DNA of 12,942 nt from JAJISK01 sp046759865 (GCA_046759865.1 JBHIDB010000028.1:1-12942); one strand, 5' to 3'. Shown: positions 6,104-12,942, counted from the first letter of the stretch. Notes: generated by a model from the sequence alone, not told the origin. Made by a program: numbers and translations.

Positions 6104-6198
6104 GGGGTCCTCAGGCGCGCTAGGCCCCTTCGTCGCTTAAAGGTTGCGCGGGTCACGACGCCCAGCCAGGTCGGAAACTAGATTATGGCCGGAACCGG
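6104..6198. other. Divergent promoter region between E1-alpha and the replicative DNA ligase
   Basis: This 95-base gap lies between genes pointing apart. The clear box at 6134-6143 serves the minus strand. For the ligase, a weaker AACTAGATTATG (about 6178-6189) lies 15-30 bases before the two possible ATGs (6199 and 6211). The ATG at 6184 reads only five codons before a stop and is not a gene. Confidence 0.4.
6134..6143 (-). promoter_or_regulatory. Archaeal TATA-like box for the E1-alpha operon
   Basis: On the minus strand CCTTTAAGCG is the only AT-rich island ahead of the TTG at 6103. Its centre is about 35 bases from the start, giving a leader of about 8-10 bases that would just include the GAGGA ribosome site. 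The core CTTTAAG is nearly palindromic and could also serve the divergent ligase. Confidence 0.55.
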
Positions 6199-7818
6199 AT
6201 GAAGGAGGAGATGCCTCGCCGCGGCCGGCCAGACGCCCCCCTCCGTGCTCTCGTGGATGCGGCCGGGGCGCTGGCCGCCACCCGCAGCCGCCTCACGAAG
6301 CGGGAGATTCTCGTCGAGTTCCTCGCGGGCCTGAAGCAGGACGAGGTGGCCCCGGCCGTTCTTCTTCTCACCGGCCGCGTCCTGCCGGAGTCCCAGGACC
6401 GGACCCTGAACCTAGGTTGGGCCACCGTGAGTCGGGCGTTGGAGGCCTCCGAACAGACGACGCTCCTCGCCGAGGAACTGACCATCCTCCAGGTGTACCA
6501 TTCCTTCCAGGAGATCGCCCGCGTCCAGGGGAAGGATTCCGTCAAGAAGAAGCGGCGTTTGCTCCAGGCCCTCCTGGCACAGGCTTCCGGCGCCGAGAAA
6601 GACCTGTTGCTGCGGGCCATCAGTCGGGAGATGCGCATCGGGGTCAACGAAGGGGTGATGTTGGAGGCTCTCGCCGACGCCTCGGGGGCGGACGTCCCTG
6701 TCGTCCAGCGGGCGAACATGTTCCTGGGGGACCTAGGTCAGACGGCTCAGATCGCGCTCACAGGAGGGGCGACGGCCCTCGCGGCCCAGCAGCTGCGCCT
6801 TTTCACCCCGATCAAACCCATGATGGCTGAGATGGCGGACGACCTGGAGGAGGCGTTTCGCGAGCATGAGGCAGGCACCGCCTTGGAGTTCAAGCTGGAT
6901 GGCGCGCGCATCCAGATTCATCGGAGCGGCGACGAGATCCGCATCTTCACGCGCCGGCTTACGGAGGTCACCGAGAGCCTCCCCGACGTTGTGACGGAGG
7001 CGCGGCGCTTCCAGGGCGGAGACCTGCTCGTCGAAGGGGAGGTCGTGGCCTTGGGCGAAGGCGATCGGCCCCTGCCTTTCCAAGACCTCATGCGACGTTT
7101 TCGGCGGATCCACGACGTGGAGGCGCTGGTGGAACGCATCCCCCTCCAGCTCTATCTCTTCGACGCGTTGCTCATGGAGGGAACCCTCCTCATCGATCTA
7201 CCCTATGAGGAACGCTGGGCTCGACTGGCGAGCGCCGTGCCCGCGGAGGTCCTCGTCCCCCGTCTGGTCCGTCCGACGTTGGAGCAGGGACAGGCCTTCT
7301 TCGAGGAGGCCTTGGAAGCCGGCCACGAGGGACTGGTCGCCAAGGACCTCGGAAGTCCCTACACCCCAGGCAAACGGGGGAAGCGCTGGTTCAAGGTCAA
7401 GCCGACAGACACCCTCGACGTCGCCATCCTTGCGGCCGAATGGGGCCATGGCCGCCGCCATGGGTGGTTGAGCAACTATCACCTCGGGGTTCGAGATGAG
7501 CAAGGGGGCTTCGCGATGATTGGCAAGACCTTCAAGGGATTGACGGACGAGGAGTTTCGGGAAATGACCCGCAGGCTTCTCGCGCTCAAAGTCCGGGAGA
7601 ACCGCTACGTCGTGACCGTGGAACCGCGCGTGGTGGTCGAGGTCGCCTTCAACGAGATTCAGCGAAGCCCACACTATAAATCGGGGTACGCCCTGCGTTT
7701 TGCTCGAGTCACCCGCATCCGAGACGACAAGGCCTGGGCGGAGACCGATTCCCTCCACGGCCTCGAGGCACGCTACCAGAAGCAGTTTGAGCGAAAGGGC
7801 AAGTTGCGGGACGCGTAA
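6199..7818 (+). CDS. lig: ATP-dependent DNA ligase, archaeal replicative type
   Basis: Seals nicks using ATP through an enzyme-adenylate intermediate; the archaeal replicative ligase that joins Okazaki fragments. The 539 residues include an N-terminal helical DNA-binding domain (about 10-205), the adenylation domain and a C-terminal OB domain, slightly shorter than the usual 550-600. Visible motifs: I, EFKLDGAR, with catalytic Lys232; III, LVEGEVV (Glu281); YLFDAL (319-324); IV, EGLVAKDL (Glu378); V, WFKVKP (Lys399, Lys401); and VI-like FARVTRIRDDK near 501-511. The ATG at 6199 is used; an in-frame ATG at 6211 fits an AGATTAT box about 29 bases upstream as a leaderless start and would remove only MKEE. 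A GGAGGAG abuts 6211 too closely to be a ribosome site. It is distinct from the second, LigD-type ligase at 10122. Confidence 0.95.
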   Translation: MKEEMPRRGRPDAPLRALVDAAGALAATRSRLTKREILVEFLAGLKQDEVAPAVLLLTGRVLPESQDRTLNLGWATVSRALEASEQTTLLAEELTILQVYHSFQEIARVQGKDSVKKKRRLLQALLAQASGAEKDLLLRAISREMRIGVNEGVMLEALADASGADVPVVQRANMFLGDLGQTAQIALTGGATALAAQQLRLFTPIKPMMAEMADDLEEAFREHEAGTALEFKLDGARIQIHRSGDEIRIFTRRLTEVTESLPDVVTEARRFQGGDLLVEGEVVALGEGDRPLPFQDLMRRFRRIHDVEALVERIPLQLYLFDALLMEGTLLIDLPYEERWARLASAVPAEVLVPRLVRPTLEQGQAFFEEALEAGHEGLVAKDLGSPYTPGKRGKRWFKVKPTDTLDVAILAAEWGHGRRHGWLSNYHLGVRDEQGGFAMIGKTFKGLTDEEFREMTRRLLALKVRENRYVVTVEPRVVVEVAFNEIQRSPHYKSGYALRFARVTRIRDDKAWAETDSLHGLEARYQKQFERKGKLRDA

Positions 7819-7854
7819 TCGAATCCGTCCACGCGGGGCTACAGGGAAGATTGG

Positions 7855-9288
7855 ATGGACCGGACACCGGAGACCCCCGCAAGAGGCCCACCGGGTGGGA
7901 TGACACAGGGCGTCCAGACGTTGTTGGGCGACCCGAAGCGGGCGATCATCCGTCTTGCCCTCCCCATGATCGCCGCCTTCTCCCTCCAGACGATCTACAA
8001 CTTCGTCGACGCCATCTGGGTGGCGGGCCTCGGGCCCGACGCCTTGGCGGCGGTGGGCTTCTTCTTCCCTTTCTACTTCATCGCGCTGGCCATCGGCCTG
8101 GGCATCGGCACGGGCGGCGGGGCGGCGATCTCGAGGCGCATCGGGGCGCGAGATCGGGAGGGGGCCGGCCGGGTGGGATCGCACACCTTCGTGCTCATGC
8201 TCGTTTCCTCCGTCGCCCTGGCAATCCCGCTCCTCATCTTCGCGGAGCCCCTCTTCCAAGCCATCGGGGCCGGTGCGACCACCGGGCTCGTGGTGGCATA
8301 CGGGCAGATCCTCTTCGCCGCCGTCCCCATCATCTTCTTCACCAGCGTCGGCAACGCCATCCTCCGGGCGGAGGGGGACGCGCGGCGGGCCATGTACGCC
8401 ATGGCCTTCGGCGCGGTGTTGAACATCGTCCTGGATCCCATCTTCATCTTCACCCTGGGCCTCGGCATCGCCGGCGCGGCGTGGGCGACGGTCGTGAGCC
8501 TTGCGGCCACCTCCATCCTTATGGCCAACTGGCTCTTTCTCCGGAGGGACACCTACGTTCGCTTCGCCTTCCGCGGGTTCCGTTTCGAGGGGGCCATCCT
8601 CCGTGACATCCTCCGCGTAGGACTGCCCGCGTCGGCGATGTTCCTCACCATGTCCTTCGCCATCCTCACGCTCAACCTGATCGTGGTGGCCGTCGATAGC
8701 ACCAATGGCGTGGCCGTCATGACGGCCGGCTGGCGGGTGCTTACCCTCGCCCACCTGCCGGTCTTTGGACTAAGCACCGCCGTGGTGTCGGTGATTGGGG
8801 CAAGCTACGGGGCCGGCGCGTACGGGAAGCTGAAGACTGCGTACCTCTACGGCATCCGTGTGGGGTTGTACATCGAAATTCCCGCCGCGATTGCCATCTT
8901 CTTCCTTGCTGGACCCCTCGCGGCGCTCTTCACGTGGTCGGCGGCCTCGGTCGACATCACCCAGGACATCGTCCTCTTCCTCCTCATCACTGCCCCCTCG
9001 GTCCCCTTCATGGCGATCGCCGTCCCCACGTCCACGATGTTCCAGGGAACCGGCCGGGGCAACAGCGCGCTCCTTGTGACCCTCATCCGGACGGTGATCC
9101 TGATGCCCCCGCTCGCCTACCTGTTCGCGGCTCCCCTCGGTCTCGGGTTGACGGGGGTCTGGTGGGGCATCCTGGCCGCGACGTCGGTCGGAGCCGCCGT
9201 GGCCTTCATCTGGGGGCGGGCGTACGTCAACGGCCTCATCGCCGCCGGGGTGCCTCGACCCGAGGAGGGTCCGGTGGAGGCCTCCTAG
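7855..9288 (+). CDS. MATE family multidrug/cation efflux transporter
   Basis: Integral membrane antiporter of the multidrug and toxic compound extrusion family (two MatE repeats, about 12 helices), expected to export organic cations or drugs using a proton or sodium gradient. The 477 residues open with RAIIRLALPMIAAF, then YNFVDAIWVAGLG (48-60), a hallmark of helix 1. Asp52 is a candidate for the coupling acidic residue known as Asp41 in the Pyrococcus furiosus protein. The second repeat begins near residue 245 (ILRVGLPASA). A second possible start, ATG 7900 (MTQGVQTLLGDP), coincides with where many family members begin; the 15 residues before it are proline- and glycine-rich. I keep 7855 because a weak AGGGA lies seven bases ahead of it. 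The gene follows the ligase by 36 bases and may be read through from it. There is no evident functional link to the DNA repair genes on either side. Confidence 0.93.
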   Translation: MDRTPETPARGPPGGMTQGVQTLLGDPKRAIIRLALPMIAAFSLQTIYNFVDAIWVAGLGPDALAAVGFFFPFYFIALAIGLGIGTGGGAAISRRIGARDREGAGRVGSHTFVLMLVSSVALAIPLLIFAEPLFQAIGAGATTGLVVAYGQILFAAVPIIFFTSVGNAILRAEGDARRAMYAMAFGAVLNIVLDPIFIFTLGLGIAGAAWATVVSLAATSILMANWLFLRRDTYVRFAFRGFRFEGAILRDILRVGLPASAMFLTMSFAILTLNLIVVAVDSTNGVAVMTAGWRVLTLAHLPVFGLSTAVVSVIGASYGAGAYGKLKTAYLYGIRVGLYIEIPAAIAIFFLAGPLAALFTWSAASVDITQDIVLFLLITAPSVPFMAIAVPTSTMFQGTGRGNSALLVTLIRTVILMPPLAYLFAAPLGLGLTGVWWGILAATSVGAAVAFIWGRAYVNGLIAAGVPRPEEGPVEAS

Positions 9289-9301
9289 CCGGCGAGGGGA
9301 A

Positions 9302-9313
9302 ATCCTTTTACTC
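9302..9313 (+). promoter_or_regulatory. Archaeal TATA-like box for the Ku-ligase operon
   Basis: ATCCTTTTACTC follows purine-rich GGCGAGGGGAA (BRE-like). Its centre is about 32 bases ahead of the Ku ATG at 9341, giving a leader of about six bases. It suggests the end-joining pair is transcribed independently of the MATE gene. Confidence 0.5.
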
Positions 9314-9340
9314 CGGCCCGCGTGAATTCAAGGGATTTCC

Positions 9341-10120
9341 ATGGAGCCAAGAGCCATCTGGTCCGGGGCCATCCAGTTCGGCCTCGTGAACATCCCCGTC
9401 AAGCTCTACGTGGCCACGATGCGGAAGAACGTCTCCTTTCGCAGCCTCCACCCGAAGTGCGGCAAGCCCCTCAAGCGGCCTTACTTCTGTCCGACCGACG
9501 AGGAGCAGGTCGCGTTCAGGGAGGTCGTCAAGGGGTACGAGTATACGAAGGACAAGTACGTCCTCCTGACGAACGAGGACTTCGAGAAGGTGCCCCTGAA
9601 GAGCAGCAAGGCCCTGGAGGTCCTCGGGTTCGTGGAACGGGAGGAGGTGGATCCCCTCCTCCAAGACTCGAGCTACTACCTCGGGGCCACGGAGCTCAGC
9701 GCGAAGCCCTTCGAGCTCTTCCGTCAGGCCTTGGACCTCACGAATCGTGTGGCCCTGGCTCAGGCGGCCATCTGGAAGAAGGAGCAGGTGGTCTCCCTCC
9801 GTCCCCGCGGGGAGGATCTGGTCCTGTCCACCTTATTCTACGAGGACGAGGTCCGCCCAGCGCCGCGCGTGCCGCTCGAGGAGCCCGTGAAGATCTCTGA
9901 CGCCGAGCTGAACCTCGCCCTGGACCTGATCAAGGCCCAGGCCATCCCTTATGACATGAGCCAGTACAGCGACCACTACCGGGAGGCCCTCCTGGAGGTG
10001 ATCAAGGCGAAGGTCGAGGGGAAGGAAATCGAGGCGCCGGTGGTCGAGACGCGGGAGACACCCGAGGACCTGATGGCGGCCTTGAAGGCCAGCCTCCAGG
10101 CCGTCGAGAAGCCCACTTGA
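9341..10120 (+). CDS. ku: Ku family DNA end-binding protein (non-homologous end joining)
   Basis: Prokaryotic Ku homologue that, in the family, forms a homodimeric ring on double-strand break ends and recruits the end-joining ligase. The 259 residues start with the diagnostic RAIWSGAIQFGLVNIPVKLY (4-23). The family stretches FEKVPLKSSKALEV (81-94), YYLGA (112-116) and DLIKAQAIPYDMSQYSDHYREAL (about 195-217) are present. The C-terminal tail after the core is short, as in minimal Ku. Two cysteines, Cys40 and Cys50 (HPKCGK and FCPTD), sit where many prokaryotic Ku proteins carry a CxxC-like turn, but the second half of any zinc site is not evident. The ATG 9341 fits both the family N-terminus and the upstream TATA-like box. 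The ligase gene begins two bases after the stop codon ends, so the two are co-expressed. Ku is sporadic in archaea, and transfer from bacteria is a common explanation; codon use here looks like its neighbours. Confidence 0.95.
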   Translation: MEPRAIWSGAIQFGLVNIPVKLYVATMRKNVSFRSLHPKCGKPLKRPYFCPTDEEQVAFREVVKGYEYTKDKYVLLTNEDFEKVPLKSSKALEVLGFVEREEVDPLLQDSSYYLGATELSAKPFELFRQALDLTNRVALAQAAIWKKEQVVSLRPRGEDLVLSTLFYEDEVRPAPRVPLEEPVKISDAELNLALDLIKAQAIPYDMSQYSDHYREALLEVIKAKVEGKEIEAPVVETRETPEDLMAALKASLQAVEKPT

Positions 10121-10121
10121 C

Positions 10122-11081
10122 ATGCCCCTCCCTCGCGGCCCCATCCAGCCCATGCTGGCCTATTCCCGAGACGACCCGTTCGACTCCGACGAGTTCTCCT
10201 TCGAGGTCAAGTGGGACGGGACACGGACCGTGGCCTGGGTGGGCGAGGGCGAACGCCGGTTTCAGAACCGTCGCCTTCGAAGCATCGGTTACCGCTACCC
10301 GGAGATCGAGCCCCAGGTGAACGGCTCGGCCATCCTGGACGGCGAGATCGTCGTCATGGACGAGGGCAGACCCTCCTTCGCCCGCCTGCAGCAGCGGGAG
10401 CATGTCTCGGAGACGTTTCGCGCAGGACTCCTGGCCGAGCAGCTGCCGGCGACATATGTCGTGTTCGACGTTCTCCATTGGAAGGACCAAAGCCTCCTCA
10501 AACTGCCCCTGGAGGAGCGACGCGACATCCTGGAGGAGGTGGTGGAACCCAACGAGCACGTCTACCTCAGTGAGCCGATCCGCCGGACCGGGGTCGCCCT
10601 TTTCGAGGTGGCGAAGGCCCGGGGCTTGGAAGGCATCATGGCCAAGAAGCTGGGGACGCCCTACGAGGTCGGGAAGCGGGTGGACTACTGGCTGAAGATC
10701 AAGACCTACGTACCTCAGAACTGTGTGGTCGCCGGCCTCACCCTGGGCACGGGTTGGCGCGAGCCCCTCTTCGGGGCCCTCATCCTGGGCGCCTACTGGG
10801 AAGGGGAGCTCCGGTTTATCGGTCGTGTGGGCACGGGCTTCGACCAGTCGAAACTGGAGGAAATCGAGGCCCTCGCGCGTCCCTTCAAGGGATCTGTTCC
10901 GTTCCCGGAGGAGCCCCCGGGCGAACCCGTGAAGTACTGGATGCAACCCGCCCTCGTGGCAGAGGTGAAGTACCTTGAGTTCACGTCGGAGGGGAAACTT
11001 CGGGCCCCCGTGTTCCTCCGGATGCGCCCCGACCTCGAGCCGGCGGACTGCGTGCTGCCCGACGAGTACCCAGGCAATTAA
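10122..11081 (+). CDS. ligD: LigD-type ATP-dependent DNA ligase (stand-alone ligase domain)
   Basis: Ligase of bacterial/archaeal end joining, working with Ku to seal double-strand breaks. At 319 residues it corresponds to the ligase domain of LigD alone: adenylation domain with motif I EVKWDGTR (catalytic Lys30), motif III LDGEIV (Glu75), YVVFDVLHW (112-120), motif IV EGIMAKKL (Glu170), motif V WLKIKT (Lys192, Lys194), then an OB domain (FIGRVGTGF 232-240) ending in AEVKYLEFTSEGKLRAPVF, the LigD-specific C-terminal stretch. No polymerase (primase-like) or phosphoesterase domain is fused, and neither is encoded nearby. The ATG lies one base after the Ku stop. Methanocella is known to encode its end-joining parts as separate proteins, so a split system has archaeal precedent. 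LigC-like naming would also be defensible. Confidence 0.93.
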   Translation: MPLPRGPIQPMLAYSRDDPFDSDEFSFEVKWDGTRTVAWVGEGERRFQNRRLRSIGYRYPEIEPQVNGSAILDGEIVVMDEGRPSFARLQQREHVSETFRAGLLAEQLPATYVVFDVLHWKDQSLLKLPLEERRDILEEVVEPNEHVYLSEPIRRTGVALFEVAKARGLEGIMAKKLGTPYEVGKRVDYWLKIKTYVPQNCVVAGLTLGTGWREPLFGALILGAYWEGELRFIGRVGTGFDQSKLEEIEALARPFKGSVPFPEEPPGEPVKYWMQPALVAEVKYLEFTSEGKLRAPVFLRMRPDLEPADCVLPDEYPGN

Positions 11082-11084
11082 TTA
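11076..11084 (+). promoter_or_regulatory. Candidate TATA-like box for the beta-oxidation gene pair
   Basis: AATTAATTA overlaps the TAA stop of the LigD-type ligase and is the most AT-rich stretch nearby. Transcription about 26 bases on would start near 11106, leaving a leader of about 13 bases that carries GAGGGAGG before the ATG at 11119. It would place a TTG at 11098 outside the transcript. Confidence 0.45.
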
Positions 11085-11108
11085 GTAGCCGCGCGGCTTG
11101 GCCCGCCC

Positions 11109-11116
11109 GAGGGAGG
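11109..11116 (+). promoter_or_regulatory. Shine-Dalgarno site deciding the hydroxyacyl-CoA dehydrogenase start
   Basis: GAGGGAGG lies just ahead of ATG 11119, with two to four bases of spacing depending on alignment. It favours this ATG over the in-frame TTG at 11098. Confidence 0.5.
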
Positions 11117-11118
11117 CC

Positions 11119-11988
11119 ATGCGGGTCGACGACGTGCAACGCATTTGTGTCCTGGGGGCGGGAACCATGGGGGCGGGCATCGCCCAGACGTGCAGCGTGG
11201 CGGGGTTCTCTGTCGCCATGCGAGACCTCACGGACGAGTTCGTGGAGGGCGGCTTCCGGCGGATGCGGGTTCCGCTGGAGAAGCGGGTGGCCCGAGGCAA
11301 GATGACTCAGGAGGAGGTGGAGGCCATCTTGGGACGCATCGAGGGCTTCACGGACCTGATGGCGGCCTTGCAAGGGGCCCACCTGGTCATCGAGGCGGTG
11401 TTCGAGGAGATGGGGGTCAAGGAGGAGCTGTACGAGCAGGTCGACCGCCTGACCTCTGATGAGGTGGTCTTCGCATCCAACACCTCCTCCTTGAGCATCA
11501 CTGAGATGGCCGCCGCCACAGGTCGCCCCGACCGCTTCGTGGGGATGCACTTCTTCAACCCCGCACCAGTCATGAAACTCGTCGAGGTCATCCGTGGATC
11601 CGAGACCTCGGATGAGACCGTGAGACTGGCCATGGAACTGTCGCGCAAGCTAGGGAAGGAACCGGTGGAAGTGAAGGAGTCGGCAGGCTTCGTGGTGAAC
11701 CGTCTCCTCGTTCCCATGATGAACGAGGCGTTCAACCTCCTCGTGGAGAATGTGGCTTCGGCGGAAGACATCGACAAGGCCATGAAACTAGGCACGAACA
11801 TGCCCATGGGCCCGTTCGAGCTGGCCGACTTCACCGGCTTGGACGTCGGCCTCGCCGTCATGGAGGTGCTTCAAAGGGAATCGGGGGACCCGAAGTTCCG
11901 CCCGAGCCCGCTCCTCCGCCAGCTCGTACGCGCAGGCCGCCTCGGGCGCAAATCGGGCCGGGGCGTTTACGACTACGGGGGTGTGTAG
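11119..11988 (+). CDS. 3-hydroxyacyl-CoA (3-hydroxybutyryl-CoA) dehydrogenase
   Basis: NAD-dependent oxidation of 3-hydroxyacyl-CoA to 3-ketoacyl-CoA, or the reverse, in fatty-acid or butyrate-type metabolism; cytosolic. The 289 residues match the single-function Hbd/PaaH form (about 283). The Rossmann fold begins at VLGAGTMGAGIAQ (11-23); Asp36 at the end of the second strand points to NAD rather than NADP. Catalytic residues, by spacing to the human enzyme, are Ser123, His144 (GMHFFNPAP), Glu156 and Asn194. The C-terminal domain ends with GRKSGRGVYDY. ATG 11119 is chosen because of the TATA-like box and ribosome site; a TTG at 11098 would add seven residues that look non-coding. The stop overlaps the start of the enoyl-CoA hydratase by eight bases, so the two successive pathway enzymes are translated together. 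Confidence 0.94.
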   Translation: MRVDDVQRICVLGAGTMGAGIAQTCSVAGFSVAMRDLTDEFVEGGFRRMRVPLEKRVARGKMTQEEVEAILGRIEGFTDLMAALQGAHLVIEAVFEEMGVKEELYEQVDRLTSDEVVFASNTSSLSITEMAAATGRPDRFVGMHFFNPAPVMKLVEVIRGSETSDETVRLAMELSRKLGKEPVEVKESAGFVVNRLLVPMMNEAFNLLVENVASAEDIDKAMKLGTNMPMGPFELADFTGLDVGLAVMEVLQRESGDPKFRPSPLLRQLVRAGRLGRKSGRGVYDYGGV

Positions 11989-12772
11989 GACGGCCTCCCC
12001 ACACGTCCGTTTGGATGAGGACGAAGGGATCGCCACGGTCACGCTGAATCGGCCCGAGGCCTTGAATGCCCTGACCAGCGAGGTCCTTAAGGAGCTACGG
12101 GAGGTACTCCTAGAGGTCAGGAGGCGGGATGATCTGCAGGTGCTGATCCTGACGGGTGCTGGGGATAAGGCCTTCGCCGCGGGCGCCGACATTCGGGAGA
12201 TGCGCGACCAACGACCCTTGGAGACCCGGGAGTACGCCACCCTCGGCCATGAGGTCGCCCGCCAACTCGAACGGATGGGCAAGCCGGTCATCGCCGCCAT
12301 CAACGGGTATGCCTTGGGTGGCGGGACCGAGCTGGCCCTTGCTTGCGACATCCGCATCGCCTCGGATCGAGCCTGGATCGGCCAGCCAGAGGTGAAGCTG
12401 GGCATCCCGCCTGGGTTCGGCGGCAGCCAGCGCTTGACGCGCCTCGTAGGACGGGGACGCGCTTCCGAACTCATCTTTCTCGGCGAGCCCATCGATGCCG
12501 CCGAGGCGCAGCGCATTGGCCTCGTGAACCGGGTGGTCCCTCACGATCGGCTCCTGGAAGAGGCAAAGGCATGGGCCCGCCAGATGCAGAAGCGAGGTCC
12601 TCTGGCCCTTAAGTTGGCCAAGGCGGCGATTCACCAGACGCAGGAGACGGGGCTCTCCGCCGGGCTGGATTACGAAGTGGAGCTGTTCAGCCTCGCCTTC
12701 GCCACGGACGACCGGAGCGAGGGCCTGGAGGCCTTCTTGGAAAAGCGGAAGCCCGAGTTCGAGGGAACCTGA
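11981..12772 (+). CDS. Enoyl-CoA hydratase (crotonase family)
   Basis: Adds water across the double bond of a 2-enoyl-CoA such as crotonyl-CoA, making the 3-hydroxyacyl-CoA used by the upstream dehydrogenase. The 263 residues carry the oxyanion-hole stretches AFAAGADIREM (64-74) and NGYALGGGTELALACD (108-123), and both catalytic glutamates of true hydratases: Glu117 (GGGTE) and Glu137 (QPEVKLGIP), equivalent to rat Glu144 and Glu164. This separates it from crotonase relatives that lack one of them. The C-terminus FATDDRSEGLEAFLEKRKP is typical. The start is GTG, overlapping the end of the dehydrogenase gene by eight bases. Used oxidatively the pair performs beta-oxidation; used reductively it would fit butyrate or 4-hydroxybutyrate-type routes. 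No thiolase or acyl-CoA dehydrogenase is visible in this window to decide between them. Confidence 0.94.
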   Translation: MCRTASPHVRLDEDEGIATVTLNRPEALNALTSEVLKELREVLLEVRRRDDLQVLILTGAGDKAFAAGADIREMRDQRPLETREYATLGHEVARQLERMGKPVIAAINGYALGGGTELALACDIRIASDRAWIGQPEVKLGIPPGFGGSQRLTRLVGRGRASELIFLGEPIDAAEAQRIGLVNRVVPHDRLLEEAKAWARQMQKRGPLALKLAKAAIHQTQETGLSAGLDYEVELFSLAFATDDRSEGLEAFLEKRKPEFEGT

Positions 12773-12942
12773 CTAGGCGCTGGACTCGAACTCCTCTTGG
12801 AGGTCGATAATGACCTGCTCGAGGACCTCCTCAAAGGTCGAACTCCGATATTCCCGAAGCCCTCCGAGCTCACTCTGCACGCGGGCAATGTAGGTGTTGG
12901 AACTCTTCAGAAACTCCACGTTGCAGAGGGATTCTTCGACCA
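12773..12942 (-). CDS. C-terminal end of an unidentified protein (partial)
   Basis: The minus strand is open from the right edge to a TAG at 12775-12773, giving 55 residues of a C-terminus. The third codon position is about three-quarters G or C (41 of 55 by count), as in the neighbouring genes, and the residues look like a charged helical protein: VEESLCNVEFLKSSNTYIA, then SELGGLREYRS and EEVLEQVIIDLQEEFESSA. I do not recognise the family. Its stop codon directly abuts the stop of the convergent enoyl-CoA hydratase with no spacer. The start lies outside the window. It is acidic, without a membrane segment in the visible part, and may be coiled-coil. Confidence 0.6.
   Translation of the reverse strand, partial: VEESLCNVEFLKSSNTYIARVQSELGGLREYRSSTFEEVLEQVIIDLQEEFESSA

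Noticed and set aside
6184..6201. ATGGCCGGAACCGGATGA mini-frame before the ligase
   Set aside because: Five codons and a stop overlapping the ligase ATG. It could be a leader peptide, but there is no ribosome site or other support.
7198..8754. Long open minus-strand frame (518 codons) opposite the ligase and MATE genes
   Set aside because: It spans two clearly real genes plus their gap, is full of Gly, Arg, Glu, His and Asp as antisense of GC-rich codons, and shows no recognisable domain. Long antisense frames are expected at this base composition.
10002..10946. 314-codon minus-strand frame opposite the end of Ku and most of the LigD-type ligase
   Set aside because: Crosses the Ku-ligase boundary on the other strand and has no family features; a composition artefact.
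11098..11118. TTG start for the hydroxyacyl-CoA dehydrogenase
   Set aside because: It lies before the predicted transcript start near 11106, has no ribosome site, and adds residues absent from the family.

Overview
This is a gene-dense, high-GC piece of chromosome that reads as archaeal. The evidence is a cluster of archaeal-style traits. Short AT-rich TATA-like boxes (CTTAAG, CTTTAAG, AATTAAG, CCTTTTA) lie about 27 bases, or a little more, ahead of start codons, as expected for leaderless or very short-leader transcripts. There is a full-length archaeal-type replicative ATP-dependent DNA ligase, separate large and small subunits of an isopropylmalate-isomerase-type hydro-lyase, and a luciferase-like oxidoreductase of the F420-associated class. 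My inference is an uncultured high-GC euryarchaeal lineage, perhaps Thermoplasmatota. No rRNA or other lineage marker is present to prove this. I see no tRNA, rRNA, CRISPR array, insertion sequence or integrase.

Layout, left to right. (1) Positions 1-1681, plus strand: the hydro-lyase large subunit (cut by the left edge) and small subunit. (2) 1682-2201: an intergenic stretch holding an 83-residue minus-strand gene with an extreme arginine-rich N-terminus, then a promoter. (3) 2202-3332, plus: a beta-decarboxylating dehydrogenase that could act after the hydro-lyase in a leucine-, lysine- or malate-type 2-oxoacid elongation pathway. (4) 3304-6103, minus: a three-gene unit running E1-alpha of a 2-oxoacid dehydrogenase, luciferase-like oxidoreductase, HAD hydrolase. 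(5) 6199-11081, plus: replicative-type DNA ligase, MATE transporter, Ku, and a stand-alone LigD-type ligase. Ku and the second ligase are separated by one base and form a minimal non-homologous end-joining operon. (6) 11119-12772, plus: 3-hydroxyacyl-CoA dehydrogenase and enoyl-CoA hydratase, overlapping by 8 bases, which catalyse consecutive steps of beta-oxidation. (7) 12773-12942, minus: the last 55 residues of an unidentified protein, cut by the right edge.

How the genes work together: the hydro-lyase and dehydrogenase supply isomerisation and oxidative decarboxylation of a 2-oxoacid chain-extension pathway. Ku and the LigD-type ligase would bind and seal double-strand breaks, while the larger ligase serves replication. 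The hydratase and dehydrogenase interconvert enoyl-CoA, 3-hydroxyacyl-CoA and 3-ketoacyl-CoA. The most unusual items are the archaeal Ku-ligase pair lacking polymerase and phosphoesterase partners, the polyarginine mini-protein whose run uses all six arginine codons, the E1-alpha gene with no E1-beta beside it, and the dehydrogenase whose cofactor and substrate residues match none of the classic subfamilies cleanly. I did not find a clearly new multi-gene system.
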